From the NCBI RefSeq assembly GCF_004217615.1, contig NZ_SHLD01000001.1, positions 868,001-932,000 on the forward strand: 64,000 bases of DNA. The letters are read 5' to 3'. Of the stretch, positions 46,754-53,999 are shown piece after piece (position 1 is the first letter of the stretch; the number at the start of each line of letters is the position of its first letter). A model generated the notes under the pieces. The model saw only the letters and a program-made list of their open reading frames with translations. It did not search any database and had not been told where the DNA came from. The translations under genes were made by a program, and so were the position numbers. This DNA is from Micromonospora kangleipakensis. GTDB taxonomy: Bacteria; Actinomycetota; Actinomycetes; Mycobacteriales; Micromonosporaceae.

Positions 46754-46827
46754 GCGGGTGTAGTTCAATGGCAGAACATCAGCTTCCCAAGCTGACAGTG
46801 CGGGTTCGATTCCCGTCACCCGCTCCA
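46754..46827 (+). tRNA. tRNA-Gly (anticodon CCC), target of integration
   Basis: GCGGGTG pairs with CACCCGC; discriminator T and CCA are encoded. The anticodon arm TCAGC-TTCCCAA-GCTGA gives anticodon CCC. The last 44 bp (46784-46827) recur at 55986-56029 and form the left attachment site of an integrated element. The tRNA is intact because the element restores its 3' end. dcd and this tRNA are neighbours in many actinobacteria, so the locus is ancestral. Confidence 0.96.
46784..46827. mobile_element. attL of the tRNA-Gly element (44-bp direct repeat)
   Basis: The 44-bp 3' part of tRNA-Gly, starting TTCCCAAGCTGACAG and ending CCCGCTCCA, recurs exactly at 55986-56029. The integrase gene lies just inside, oriented toward the site. 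Together the repeats delimit a 9.2-kb element. Confidence 0.92.
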
Positions 46828-46832
46828 CGATC

Positions 46833-46870
46833 GAGGCCCTGGCCAGGACGACAGTCCCAGCCAGGGCCTC
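46833..46870. terminator. terminator at the left end of the element
   Basis: GAGGCCCTGGC (46833-46843) and GCCAGGGCCTC (46860-46870) form a perfect 11-bp stem, 12 bp before the integrase stop codon. It serves both the tRNA and the convergent integrase. A near-copy follows the right attachment site at 56034. Confidence 0.9.
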
Positions 46871-46881
46871 ATTCATTCAGA

Positions 46882-48024
46882 TCACTTCTTCGGCTTGCCG
46901 TGCCCGCTACGTGCCCGATCGCGGCCCTTCTTGATCTGCTCGCTGAGGCCGTCGGCGATGTGCTGGTCACGCTCCTTAGCGGTGTGCTGGTAGATCAACG
47001 CTGCCCGGGTCGAGGCGTGACCCATCCGGGCCATCAGGTCGGCGAGGCTTGCCCCGGTCCGCGAAGCGAGGGTGTTCCCGGTGTGCCGCAGGTCGTGGAA
47101 GTGGAAGCCGGGCAAGCCGACCGCCGCCACGGACACGCGCCAGTTGCAGGTGCGCTGGAAGTTGGAGCGGCGCAGGACAGCGCCGGTCGCGCCGGTAAAG
47201 ACGAGCGCGCCCTGGTCCTCATCAACGAAGTCGGCCAAGTGCGTACGCACGTCGCGGCGGATCGCCGCAGGGATGGTGACGGTCCGCACGCCGGCATCGG
47301 TCTTGGGCGGACCGAAAGTCAGGGTGCCGTCCTGGCGCTCGACCAGAGTCGCGCGGACCGTCAGGGTCCGACAGCGCGGGTCGAAGTCGCGGCGACGAAG
47401 GGCGGCCAGCTCTCCGTAGCGGAGGCTGGCGAAGGCAGCCAGCAGGATGAGGACGCGCAGACGTCGGGGCACGATGTCGGCGAGCTGGAAGACCTGGGCG
47501 ACTGTGGCAGTCGGTCGCTCCGTGGGCCGTTCGATGCCCGCACCCTGAATACGGCAGGGGTTACGCCGGATCAGCTCATCATCAACAGCGGTGTTCAGCA
47601 CGGCACGAAGAAGGCGGTACGCCTTGGCCGTCATGGTGGCGCTCACCCCGTCAGCGAGGAGATCAGCGCGCCAGGCCCGGATGGCACCGGGCGTCAGGTC
47701 AGTGAGGAAGTAGTCGTCGAGTCCAGGCGCGATGTGCTTCCGGTGCAGCCAGCGGTAGAGGTCGAGGGTCCGGGGCCGCAGGCCCGGCCGGTGATCGATC
47801 CACTCGGTGAGGTAGTCGCCGAGAGCGACACGGCCGAGATCAGGGTTACGCCAGGTTCCCCGGTTCAAATCCGTCTCGACACCAGAGAGCCACCGGTCGG
47901 CGTCGGTCTTGCTGGCGAAGGTGTGCGGTGCCGGTCGATCGACGCCGTCCGGGCCGAGATAGCGAGCTTGGAAGCGGCCCGAAGGCAGCTTTCGGACGCG
48001 GCCGAAGCGGCGCTTGCTAGCCAT
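46882..48024 (-). CDS. tyrosine integrase of the tRNA-Gly element
   Basis: 380 residues from the ATG at 48024, behind GGGAGAG. An N-terminal Arm/AP2-like DNA-binding segment (GRVRKLPSGRFQARYLGPDG), a SAM-like core-binding domain, then the catalytic domain with Arg in SLRYGELAALRRRDF, HxxR in FHDLRHTGNTLASRTG and Tyr in RAALIYQHTAKERD. It catalyses integration at the 3' end of tRNA-Gly and, with the excisionase, excision. It overlaps the xis gene by 8 bp. Two related damaged integrases occur at 56408 and 58728. Confidence 0.95.
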   Translation of the reverse strand: MASKRRFGRVRKLPSGRFQARYLGPDGVDRPAPHTFASKTDADRWLSGVETDLNRGTWRNPDLGRVALGDYLTEWIDHRPGLRPRTLDLYRWLHRKHIAPGLDDYFLTDLTPGAIRAWRADLLADGVSATMTAKAYRLLRAVLNTAVDDELIRRNPCRIQGAGIERPTERPTATVAQVFQLADIVPRRLRVLILLAAFASLRYGELAALRRRDFDPRCRTLTVRATLVERQDGTLTFGPPKTDAGVRTVTIPAAIRRDVRTHLADFVDEDQGALVFTGATGAVLRRSNFQRTCNWRVSVAAVGLPGFHFHDLRHTGNTLASRTGASLADLMARMGHASTRAALIYQHTAKERDQHIADGLSEQIKKGRDRARSGHGKPKK

Positions 48025-48226
48025 AGACGTGCTCTCCCTTCCGGTAGCGCAGGACAGGCCGGATGGCGTCAATGCGGCCTTGACGGATGTAGTCGGTGAG
48101 GTCGTCGGGGTGGAACCGGACGTACTTGCCGACCTTGTAGAAGCGGATGCGGCGCTCAGCGACAATGCGGCGCACGAAGCGGACTCCGGTGCCGAGGCGC
48201 TGTGCGGCTTGCTCGACGGTGAGCAT
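48017..48226 (-). CDS. excisionase / AlpA-type DNA-binding protein
   Basis: 69 residues, ATG start. The winged-HTH excisionase pattern is evident: MLTVEQAAQRLGTGVRFVRRIVAERRIRFYKVGKYVRFHPDDLTDYI. It overlaps the integrase gene by 8 bp, the usual Xis-Int coupling in actinomycete integrative elements. It would bind near the attachment sites to direct excision. Confidence 0.9.
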   Translation of the reverse strand: MLTVEQAAQRLGTGVRFVRRIVAERRIRFYKVGKYVRFHPDDLTDYIRQGRIDAIRPVLRYRKGEHVYG

Positions 48227-48290
48227 GTCGACGTCGCGGGGTTCGTTCAGCGCGGTACTCCTCTCGTGATGACGGGCGGGTCGTGCGGGG

Positions 48291-49853
48291 TCAGGCAGCA
48301 GCGGTCATCTCCTCTCGTGCGATCTCGTGTCGCTCCCGGGCCATGGCGGCGGCGGTGTTGGCCAGGAGGGCGTCTCCGGTGGTGCGCCAGCCGGAGCCGG
48401 CGTAGGTCAGCAGGCCGACGATGAGGGTGGTGTCGTCGCCGTCGGGTTGGTCGGCGTATTCGTGGCCGGTTTCGGTGCGTCGCCAGAGGATCCTGGCGTC
48501 GCGGAGGATGCGGAAGGTGGTGGAGTAGCGGCGGCTCTTGGTGAGGAAGTGGCCGCCGAAGCCGAGCATGTGCGCCCACCGTCGGAGCTGTTGCCAGTCG
48601 CGGTGTGCGCCGAGGGTCCAGCAGGCGTCAACAAGCCTCTCGGGGTGGGTGCCGTGCTCGTTGGCGTACAGGTCGATGACCTCGCCGTCGAGGCGGCGCG
48701 AGACGTGCCCGGTGGCTTCGGTGCTCTTGGTGGCGTACTTGGCGAGGTAGCCGGCGACCTTCCCGTCGGTGATCTCCCCGTCCGCGCTGATCGGCCGCAC
48801 GTCGACCTGTTCACCCCAGGTGATGCGCCAGCCGGCCGGGTTGGTTGGGTGGGGGCGGGTGGTGAAGGCGACGGCGGCGGCGGCGTGTTCGACGGCGGCG
48901 ACCAGGTCGTCAACGCCGATTCCGGCCGGTGGCGGCACGATGGCCTCGGGGTCGGTGGGGTGGACGCCGTCGAGGCGGATGACGGCGTGGTAGTGCACGA
49001 CGGCGCGGCGTTGCATCTCGGCGACCTTGCCGAACGACGGTTTGACCGGCGGCACCCGGCGAGTCTTCCCGCTCGCGGTGAGTTGGGCGACCCATGGCAG
49101 GCCGAGCGCGCGGGCGCGGGCGTTCAGATGGCGGGTGACGGCGATCGTGGTGCGGCGCCACAACTCAGGGGCGGAGTGGTTCCACACGACCTGTGCCTGG
49201 TAGTCGTAGCAGTCCAGGCACAGCGGCTGACCGAGCCGGGGATCGCCGTCTTCGTGGCGTGCCCAGCAGACCGACGGTTGGCCGTGCTCACACGGGGCGG
49301 CGGTGGGGTCGCTGGCGCGGCGGGGGTGGCACGGTTCGGGCCGGCAGTCGCAGCGGCGGCGGTTGCCGCAGGTGTGGCGCTTCACGACCCGGGTGTGCAC
49401 CGTGCCGAACGACGGCGCGGTGAAGGTGACGAACACGGCCGGGTGCCGGGCGACGGTGGAGGGGATGCCTTTGCCGCCGGCGAGGCCGGCGCGCAGCAGC
49501 TGGTAGGCGTCGCGTTGGTAGGTGTGGGCGCAGGAGGGGCAGACGGCGTGGCGGCGGTTGCCGCAGGGCTTGTAGATCTCTCCGTCCGGCATGTCCTCGG
49601 TCCGAGTCGCGGCCAGGAGTTGGCCGGTGCCCCGGTCGATGGTCGCGACCTCGCCCGAGAGGCGGATGGGGTGGGAGCAGCCCGCGGCTGCCTTCACGTG
49701 CTCCAGCCAGCCGAAGTAGTCCGGGGTGGTGGCCCGGGTGAAGGCGGACTCGTCACGGCCGACGAAGCCGGTCGAGGCGGCGGGGTGGGGCCGGTGCCCC
49801 GGACCAGACGGGTGAGCCTGGCCCGGGACAACGGTCGTGAGGTCAGCGGCCAC
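48291..49853 (-). CDS. RepSA-type replication initiator
   Basis: 520 residues, GTG start. Family features: a Cys-rich zinc region (CGNRRHAVCPSCAHTYQRDAYQLL), YFGWLEHVKAAAGCSHPIRLSG, VVHYHAVIRLDG (metal-binding HxH of HUH endonucleases), and VAGYLAKYATKSTEATG, which supplies a Tyr near the catalytic position. Such proteins nick a replication origin for rolling-circle replication of excised AICEs (pSAM2 type). The start overlaps the upstream 97-residue gene by 11 bp. Confidence 0.92.
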   Translation of the reverse strand: MAADLTTVVPGQAHPSGPGHRPHPAASTGFVGRDESAFTRATTPDYFGWLEHVKAAAGCSHPIRLSGEVATIDRGTGQLLAATRTEDMPDGEIYKPCGNRRHAVCPSCAHTYQRDAYQLLRAGLAGGKGIPSTVARHPAVFVTFTAPSFGTVHTRVVKRHTCGNRRRCDCRPEPCHPRRASDPTAAPCEHGQPSVCWARHEDGDPRLGQPLCLDCYDYQAQVVWNHSAPELWRRTTIAVTRHLNARARALGLPWVAQLTASGKTRRVPPVKPSFGKVAEMQRRAVVHYHAVIRLDGVHPTDPEAIVPPPAGIGVDDLVAAVEHAAAAVAFTTRPHPTNPAGWRITWGEQVDVRPISADGEITDGKVAGYLAKYATKSTEATGHVSRRLDGEVIDLYANEHGTHPERLVDACWTLGAHRDWQQLRRWAHMLGFGGHFLTKSRRYSTTFRILRDARILWRRTETGHEYADQPDGDDTTLIVGLLTYAGSGWRTTGDALLANTAAAMARERHEIAREEMTAAA

Positions 49854-50136
49854 GGGTGCGGACCGCCTTGGTGGGTAGGTGGGTGATGGGGCCAGTGCCG
49901 AACGGGTTCGGGTGTTCGAAGATCCGGCCGAGCAAGGACGCCACGTGCGCGGGCAGGTCGGCCCGGTGGTGTTCCCACAGGTAGATGTCGCGGATGAGCT
50001 GGTAGGTCTTCGGCAGCTCGATCCCGTCCCGTTGGGCGAGGATCTTCATGCGGCCGATGAGCTGGACGGGTTCCCAGCCTCGGGCCAGCCGGGGTTGACG
50101 CCAGCGGTAGACGGTGGGTGCGGGGGTGGTGGTCAT
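49843..50136 (-). CDS. conserved AICE small protein
   Basis: 97 residues from the ATG at 50136. It reads TVYRWRQPRLARGWEPVQLIGRMKILAQRDGIELPKTYQLIRDIYLWEHHRADLPAHVASLLGRIF. The sequence is soluble, basic and helix-forming, and looks like a small nucleic-acid-binding or partner protein. Similar small genes sit before RepSA in actinomycete elements. The start overlaps the stop of the XRE gene by 1 bp (TGATG). No catalytic motif is seen. Confidence 0.75.
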   Translation of the reverse strand: MTTTPAPTVYRWRQPRLARGWEPVQLIGRMKILAQRDGIELPKTYQLIRDIYLWEHHRADLPAHVASLLGRIFEHPNPFGTGPITHLPTKAVRTRGR

Positions 50137-50996
50137 CAGGCCACCGCCCGCAAGGTCGTGGAGGCCGCCGGGATGGCGGTTTCGGTGATGGTGTCGAGGC
50201 TGGTCAGGTAGAGCCGGGACAGCGGCCCGTTGGGCAGGGCGCGTAGGTGGATGATCGGGGCGAAGGCGGCGGGGCAGCCGTCGATGCCGGTGCGCACGAT
50301 CAGGTCGTCGTCGACCCACAGGATCGTGGTGGCCAGATTGCCCGGGTAGCGGGCGACGTTGACGCCGTGGTCGGTCAGGGGCAGGTAGGTGGCCTCGGCC
50401 GCGAGGGCGCGGGCCGTGTCGATGGGGTTGGTGGCCGTGTGCGGGTCCGTGATGATGATCCGGACTTGGATGCGTCGGGCGGTTTTGTCGGCCAGGAGGC
50501 GTGGCAGGTTGGGGATGAGGTCGGGCAGACCGAAGTCGCCCATGATGGTGATTCGCCGTTGCGCTTCGGTGAGCAGGCGGGGCCACAGGTCGTGGGGGAC
50601 GGCGGCGCGGCCGGGCCAGCAGGCGGTCAGCTCATCGCTGCCGGAGATCTTGCTGGTGCGGTTGCCGTGGATGGATGGCCACAGGTAGGTGACGTCGACG
50701 TCGAGCAGCCGCGCGGCCAGGTAGGCGGTACGCGGGTGCGGGTGGCGGTTGGCGTTGCCGATCCACCGTTCCACGGTCTTCGGATCGACGCCGAGCTTGC
50801 CGGCGAAGTCAGCCGGTGACTCGTTGAGCGAGAGCAGAGTCTCGCGGAGCCGTTCGTTGCAGGGACTGGTGACGGTGCGGATGGTGGTGGGCCGAAGGTC
50901 AGCGGGAGACAGGTGCGAGCAAGCACCAGCAGGCGCGTCGACAGACGCCCTCACAGGGGTCGACGCCACCGGCCGACGGATCGAGGTGGCCGTCAT
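50136..50996 (-). CDS. XRE-type HTH regulator with a C-terminal ligand- or phosphodiesterase-like domain
   Basis: 286 residues, ATG start. A 45-residue low-complexity head is followed by an HTH (RLRETLLSLNESPADFAGKLGVDPKTVERWIGNANRHP, about 48-85). The C-terminal 170 residues contain ITIMGDFGLPDLIPNLPRLLADK, VRIIITDP and TTILWVDDDLIVRTGIDG, a layout seen in DUF5919-type regulators of actinomycete elements. It overlaps the Cys-rich gene (ATGA, 4 bp) and the 97-residue gene, so the three plus RepSA are one operon. Probably the element regulator. Confidence 0.75.
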   Translation of the reverse strand: MTATSIRRPVASTPVRASVDAPAGACSHLSPADLRPTTIRTVTSPCNERLRETLLSLNESPADFAGKLGVDPKTVERWIGNANRHPHPRTAYLAARLLDVDVTYLWPSIHGNRTSKISGSDELTACWPGRAAVPHDLWPRLLTEAQRRITIMGDFGLPDLIPNLPRLLADKTARRIQVRIIITDPHTATNPIDTARALAAEATYLPLTDHGVNVARYPGNLATTILWVDDDLIVRTGIDGCPAAFAPIIHLRALPNGPLSRLYLTSLDTITETAIPAASTTLRAVA

Positions 50997-51436
50997 CGGG
51001 CCACCGCCACGGGCAACTCAGTGTCGACCTGGGTGAGGCCGCCCCAGCAGGAGCAGGGGAGCGAGGAGGCCGGGTCGGCTCCGGCTCCGTGGCACTGGTT
51101 GCAGACCGCCCATGCGGTCTGCGCGAACTCGGCGATACATGCCGGGGACTGGCAGGCCTGGTGGCCGCACATGACGCAGTAACCGGCGAAGTTGCAACGT
51201 GGCGGCAGGTAGGAGCCGCGCGGTGCGCGCACGGTGGTGGGGGTGGAGTTCGTGCCGAGCACGGACAGGCAGGCCAGCAGAGCGGTGTGATCGAGCACCG
51301 CAGGCAGGTTCAGCGCCTCACCCGGGGCCAGCGCGTCCCGAAGCGTCGCCAGAGCAGACAGCAGGCGAGCATCGGACAGCGCCGAGGAGTGGCCCGAGGC
51401 GCAGTGAGCAGGGTGAACGGTACGCTGGACAGGCAT
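50993..51436 (-). CDS. Cys-rich protein with paired zinc knuckles
   Basis: 147 residues from the ATG at 51436 (AAAGGA upstream). The first 75 residues are Ala/Leu-rich and helical. The C-terminal half has CVMCGHQACQSPACI, CNQCHGAG and CSCWGG, arranged like a DnaJ-type or rubredoxin-type zinc ribbon. It leads the minus-strand operon that ends with xis-int. Divergent from the HTH-PP2C cassette at 51650. Role unknown; a small zinc regulator is plausible. Confidence 0.7.
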   Translation of the reverse strand: MPVQRTVHPAHCASGHSSALSDARLLSALATLRDALAPGEALNLPAVLDHTALLACLSVLGTNSTPTTVRAPRGSYLPPRCNFAGYCVMCGHQACQSPACIAEFAQTAWAVCNQCHGAGADPASSLPCSCWGGLTQVDTELPVAVAR

Positions 51437-51535
51437 CGTCGTTCCTTTCGCAGAGGGCCGATGCACTGGGCCTCGACGGGCCGCAATCCCGTCGGGGCCT
51501 CCTCTTTGCGCTCCCCATATCCCTTGTAAAGGGGG

Positions 51536-51592
51536 ATTGCGCATCGATGTATGACCGAGGGTAGGCAAGGGCTATTGCGCGGGTCAAGCCCT
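51536..51592. promoter_or_regulatory. control region between divergent operons of the element
   Basis: ATTGCGC occurs at 51536-51542 and again at 51574-51580. The second copy sits inside the inverted repeat AGGGCT (51568-51573) / AGCCCT (51587-51592). The spacer between the Cys-rich gene (51436) and the HTH gene (51650) is AT-richer than its flanks. The element's regulators probably act here. Confidence 0.4.
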
Positions 51593-51649
51593 GTAGTGCG
51601 ATAAGCTTCCATGTGTCGCTTGAGCGAGGCGGCAAGCAGGAGGAGACCC

Positions 51650-52492
51650 GTGGAAATCAGCCCGCACGGCCTGGCCGACATCCAGGACCCAGGCGAGAGA
51701 GCGCGCAAGGCTAGCGACCTGATCGATGAGCATCAGGCGGCCGTCAACGAGCTGTCGCGGCTGCGCCGCGAAGCGCTGGACGAGATGGTGTCGCAGGGCA
51801 TGACGCACGCGCAGATTGCCCAGGTCGTCGGCATGACCCGCGCGCGGGTGGGCCAGCTCCTGTCATCCGGACCCCGCCCCGAGCGTGCGATGCTCGGCAC
51901 CGGGCCGCTGACCGTTGCCGTAGGTGGGAAGTTCGAGGCGGGCAAGAAGGACCCGTACGCGGTCGTCTCGGCCGAGATGCTGGCCGCGTACGAGAAGCTT
52001 TCCAACCTCGCACGTGGGCTTGGTTTGAAGACGGAGTACGAGGTGGTGCCCCCGCCGGGCATGGTCGACCTGAACCGCACCAATCTGGTTGTGGTCGGCA
52101 GCCCTCGGATCCTGCCCTTCGTCGGGCAGGTGCTCGCCTCTGACCCGAAGCTCGGTTTCGGCAAGGACGACGGCGGCCTGTATCTGGTTAACCACCAGAC
52201 CGGCGAGGAGTTCCACTCTCCGTCGGACAGCGGCGAGCCGGTCGACTACGGGTACATCGGCCGGCTACCCCGGCCCGACGGGCGTGGCACCTTCCTGTAC
52301 CTGGCGGGCATCCACGCCATGGGCACTCTCGGCGTCACGCAGTACCTGGAAGACCACCTAGACGAGCTGTACCGCGAGGTGAAGAACCGCCGGTTCTCGC
52401 TGCTGGTGAGGTGCACGTACGACCCGGCGAAGCGGGCCGTGACGAAGGTCGACGCGTTGACGCCGATCTACCGCAGCGAGGGTGTGGCCTGA
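51650..52492 (+). CDS. HTH protein with unrecognised C-terminal domain, partner of a PP2C phosphatase
   Basis: 280 residues from the GTG at 51650, behind GGAGGAG. An N-terminal amphipathic helix (ARKASDLIDEHQAAVNELSRLRREALDEMV) is followed by a sigma-region-4-like HTH (MTHAQIAQVVGMTRARVGQLLSSG, about 60-83). The C-terminal 190 residues are alpha/beta: PLTVAVGGKFEAG, NLVVVGSPRILPFVGQVL, FGKDDGGLYLVNHQTGEEF, DYGYIGRLPRP, FLYLAGIHAMGTLGVTQYLEDHLDELY and FSLLVRCTYDP. I do not recognise this domain; the Rossmann-like strands and the GIHAMG turn suggest ligand binding. The stop overlaps the PP2C start by 1 bp (TGATG). Confidence 0.8.
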   Translation: MEISPHGLADIQDPGERARKASDLIDEHQAAVNELSRLRREALDEMVSQGMTHAQIAQVVGMTRARVGQLLSSGPRPERAMLGTGPLTVAVGGKFEAGKKDPYAVVSAEMLAAYEKLSNLARGLGLKTEYEVVPPPGMVDLNRTNLVVVGSPRILPFVGQVLASDPKLGFGKDDGGLYLVNHQTGEEFHSPSDSGEPVDYGYIGRLPRPDGRGTFLYLAGIHAMGTLGVTQYLEDHLDELYREVKNRRFSLLVRCTYDPAKRAVTKVDALTPIYRSEGVA

Positions 52493-53298
52493 TGCGCGTC
52501 GCCACCGCGTCGGAGGCCGGCAACCCGAAGTCGCCCAACGAGGACTGGGCAATGGCTAGCGAGAACCTGATCGTGGTTCTCGACGGTGCCACCGCCCGCA
52601 CCGGCACCGGCTGTGTCCATGGCATCGCCTGGTACGCCGCCAAGCTCGGCTCGGCCCTCGCCGGCCTGGCCGCCGACCGCGACTCCGCGCTGTCCAACGC
52701 GCTGATGTACGCCATCCGGTTCACCGCCGATCAGCATCGAGACACCTGCGACCTCAGCCACCCCGGCACTCCCTCGGCGGCGACGGCGATCCTGCGGCTC
52801 AAGGACACCGCTTTGGAGTACCTGGTGCTCGGTGATGTCACGGTGCTCATCGACACCGTCGATGGCATCCAGGTCATCACCGACGACCGGGTGGACAAGA
52901 CCGCCCGCGCGGAACGCGAGGAAGCCGACCGGTACCCGTTCGGGTCGGCCGAGAAGCAGGCCGCGTTGCTGCGGATGAAGCACGCCGAGCTTGCTGCCCG
53001 CAACCAGCCCGGCGGGTACTGGGTGGCAGCCGCGGACCCGTTCGCCGCACAGCACGCCATCACCGGGGAGGTGCCGCTCGACAGCGTCCGGCGAGTCGCC
53101 GTGCTGACCGACGGAGCCGCGCGACTCGTGGCCCTGTTCGGTCTGCTCGACTGGCCCGACGTGCTCGACGTCCTGGAGCAGAACGGCCCGACCGAGCTGA
53201 TCAGCCGGGTGCGCGCCATTGAGGCCGCCGACCCGTCCTGCATGAAGTGGGCACGCAACAAACGCAGCGACGACGCCACCGCCGTCTACGCAGCCTGA
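52492..53298 (+). CDS. PP2C-family protein phosphatase
   Basis: 268 residues, ATG start coupled to the HTH gene. Diverged PP2C motifs are in order and complete: SEAGNPKSPNEDWA (N/E-D), NLIVVLDGAT (DG), GTPSAATAILRL, YLVLGDVTVLI (GD), AVLTDGAARLV (DG) and KRSDDATAVYA (D-D instead of D-N). The active-site acids look intact, so catalysis is likely. It is cytoplasmic, with no membrane helix. The nearest kinase genes (PknA/PknB) are in the host backbone, so its phosphoprotein substrate could be the HTH partner or a host protein. Cargo of the element. Confidence 0.85.
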   Translation: MRVATASEAGNPKSPNEDWAMASENLIVVLDGATARTGTGCVHGIAWYAAKLGSALAGLAADRDSALSNALMYAIRFTADQHRDTCDLSHPGTPSAATAILRLKDTALEYLVLGDVTVLIDTVDGIQVITDDRVDKTARAEREEADRYPFGSAEKQAALLRMKHAELAARNQPGGYWVAAADPFAAQHAITGEVPLDSVRRVAVLTDGAARLVALFGLLDWPDVLDVLEQNGPTELISRVRAIEAADPSCMKWARNKRSDDATAVYAA

Positions 53299-53999
53299 GC
53301 AGCCAATACGCGAGCAGAGCCGCCGGCTGCCGGCCGAGGTGGTGAGAACTTTCTGTACGTCTTCAAGGCGGCCCTGAACGGGCCGCGCGCGCCGCCGCCA
53401 GGGCGCGCGTCCGTCGCTCCGCTGGCGCTCCGACTCCGGCCACGCAACACGCCCGGCGGCTGGCGCGGACAGCGGGAAGCCCACGGGGCCGCCGAAGAAC
53501 GACAGCAGCCTTGACCGGCGATGTGGTGGGCCGGCAGCCGGCCGGGCCGCGCGGCCGGGACCCACGCGGGGTAGCGGATCGCACGCCGGCCACGTCGGCG
53601 AGCTGACACCGCGCGGGGTTGCGGCTACTGCGCCTCCGGCGGGGGCGCTCCGGCTCCGGGATGGCGAAGATCGTCGGCAGCCGCCGGGTCCGTGGGTGGT
53701 TGCGGTAGGCCATCCCGCCTGCCATCGACCCGGGCGAGCCGAGCAGACCACCGCCCGACCCGCCAGCGCCCGTTCGAGCCGTCAAGGTCCGCTTGACGGT
53801 GGCGGGCCGGGCGGTGGCCCGCTCCCCAGGAGGGCGGGTCGACGGCAGCCGGGATGGCGGACAGTCGGGTGGCGTATCTCAGGGACCTGCCGATGAAAGT
53901 GCGTACATGTGTGCCACCAGGTGGTGGTGCTTTCGTGCGTTACGAGCCGTAATACGGGTAGGTAGTGGCGCGGTCGATGAGGTGAGATGGGAGGGCTGG
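53299..53999. other. 701-bp non-coding stretch between the PP2C gene and the GH15 gene
   Basis: No gene can be supported. The stretch is very GC-rich with related short motifs, such as GCTGGCGCTCCGACTCCGG near 53421 and GGGCGCTCCGGCTCCGG near 53644. A spacer of this size next to an element's right end is where a transfer or replication origin would lie, but no single oriT-like hairpin stands out. Confidence 0.4.

Noticed and set aside
48327..49886. 519-codon plus-strand frame opposite the replication initiator
   Set aside because: Gly/Val/Asp-rich shadow frame. The minus-strand frame has the conserved Cys-rich and HUH-type motifs.
53363..53785. Open frames in the 700-bp stretch before the GH15 gene
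   Set aside because: Low-complexity Arg/Pro/Ala sequences in several frames, no start signals and no motifs.
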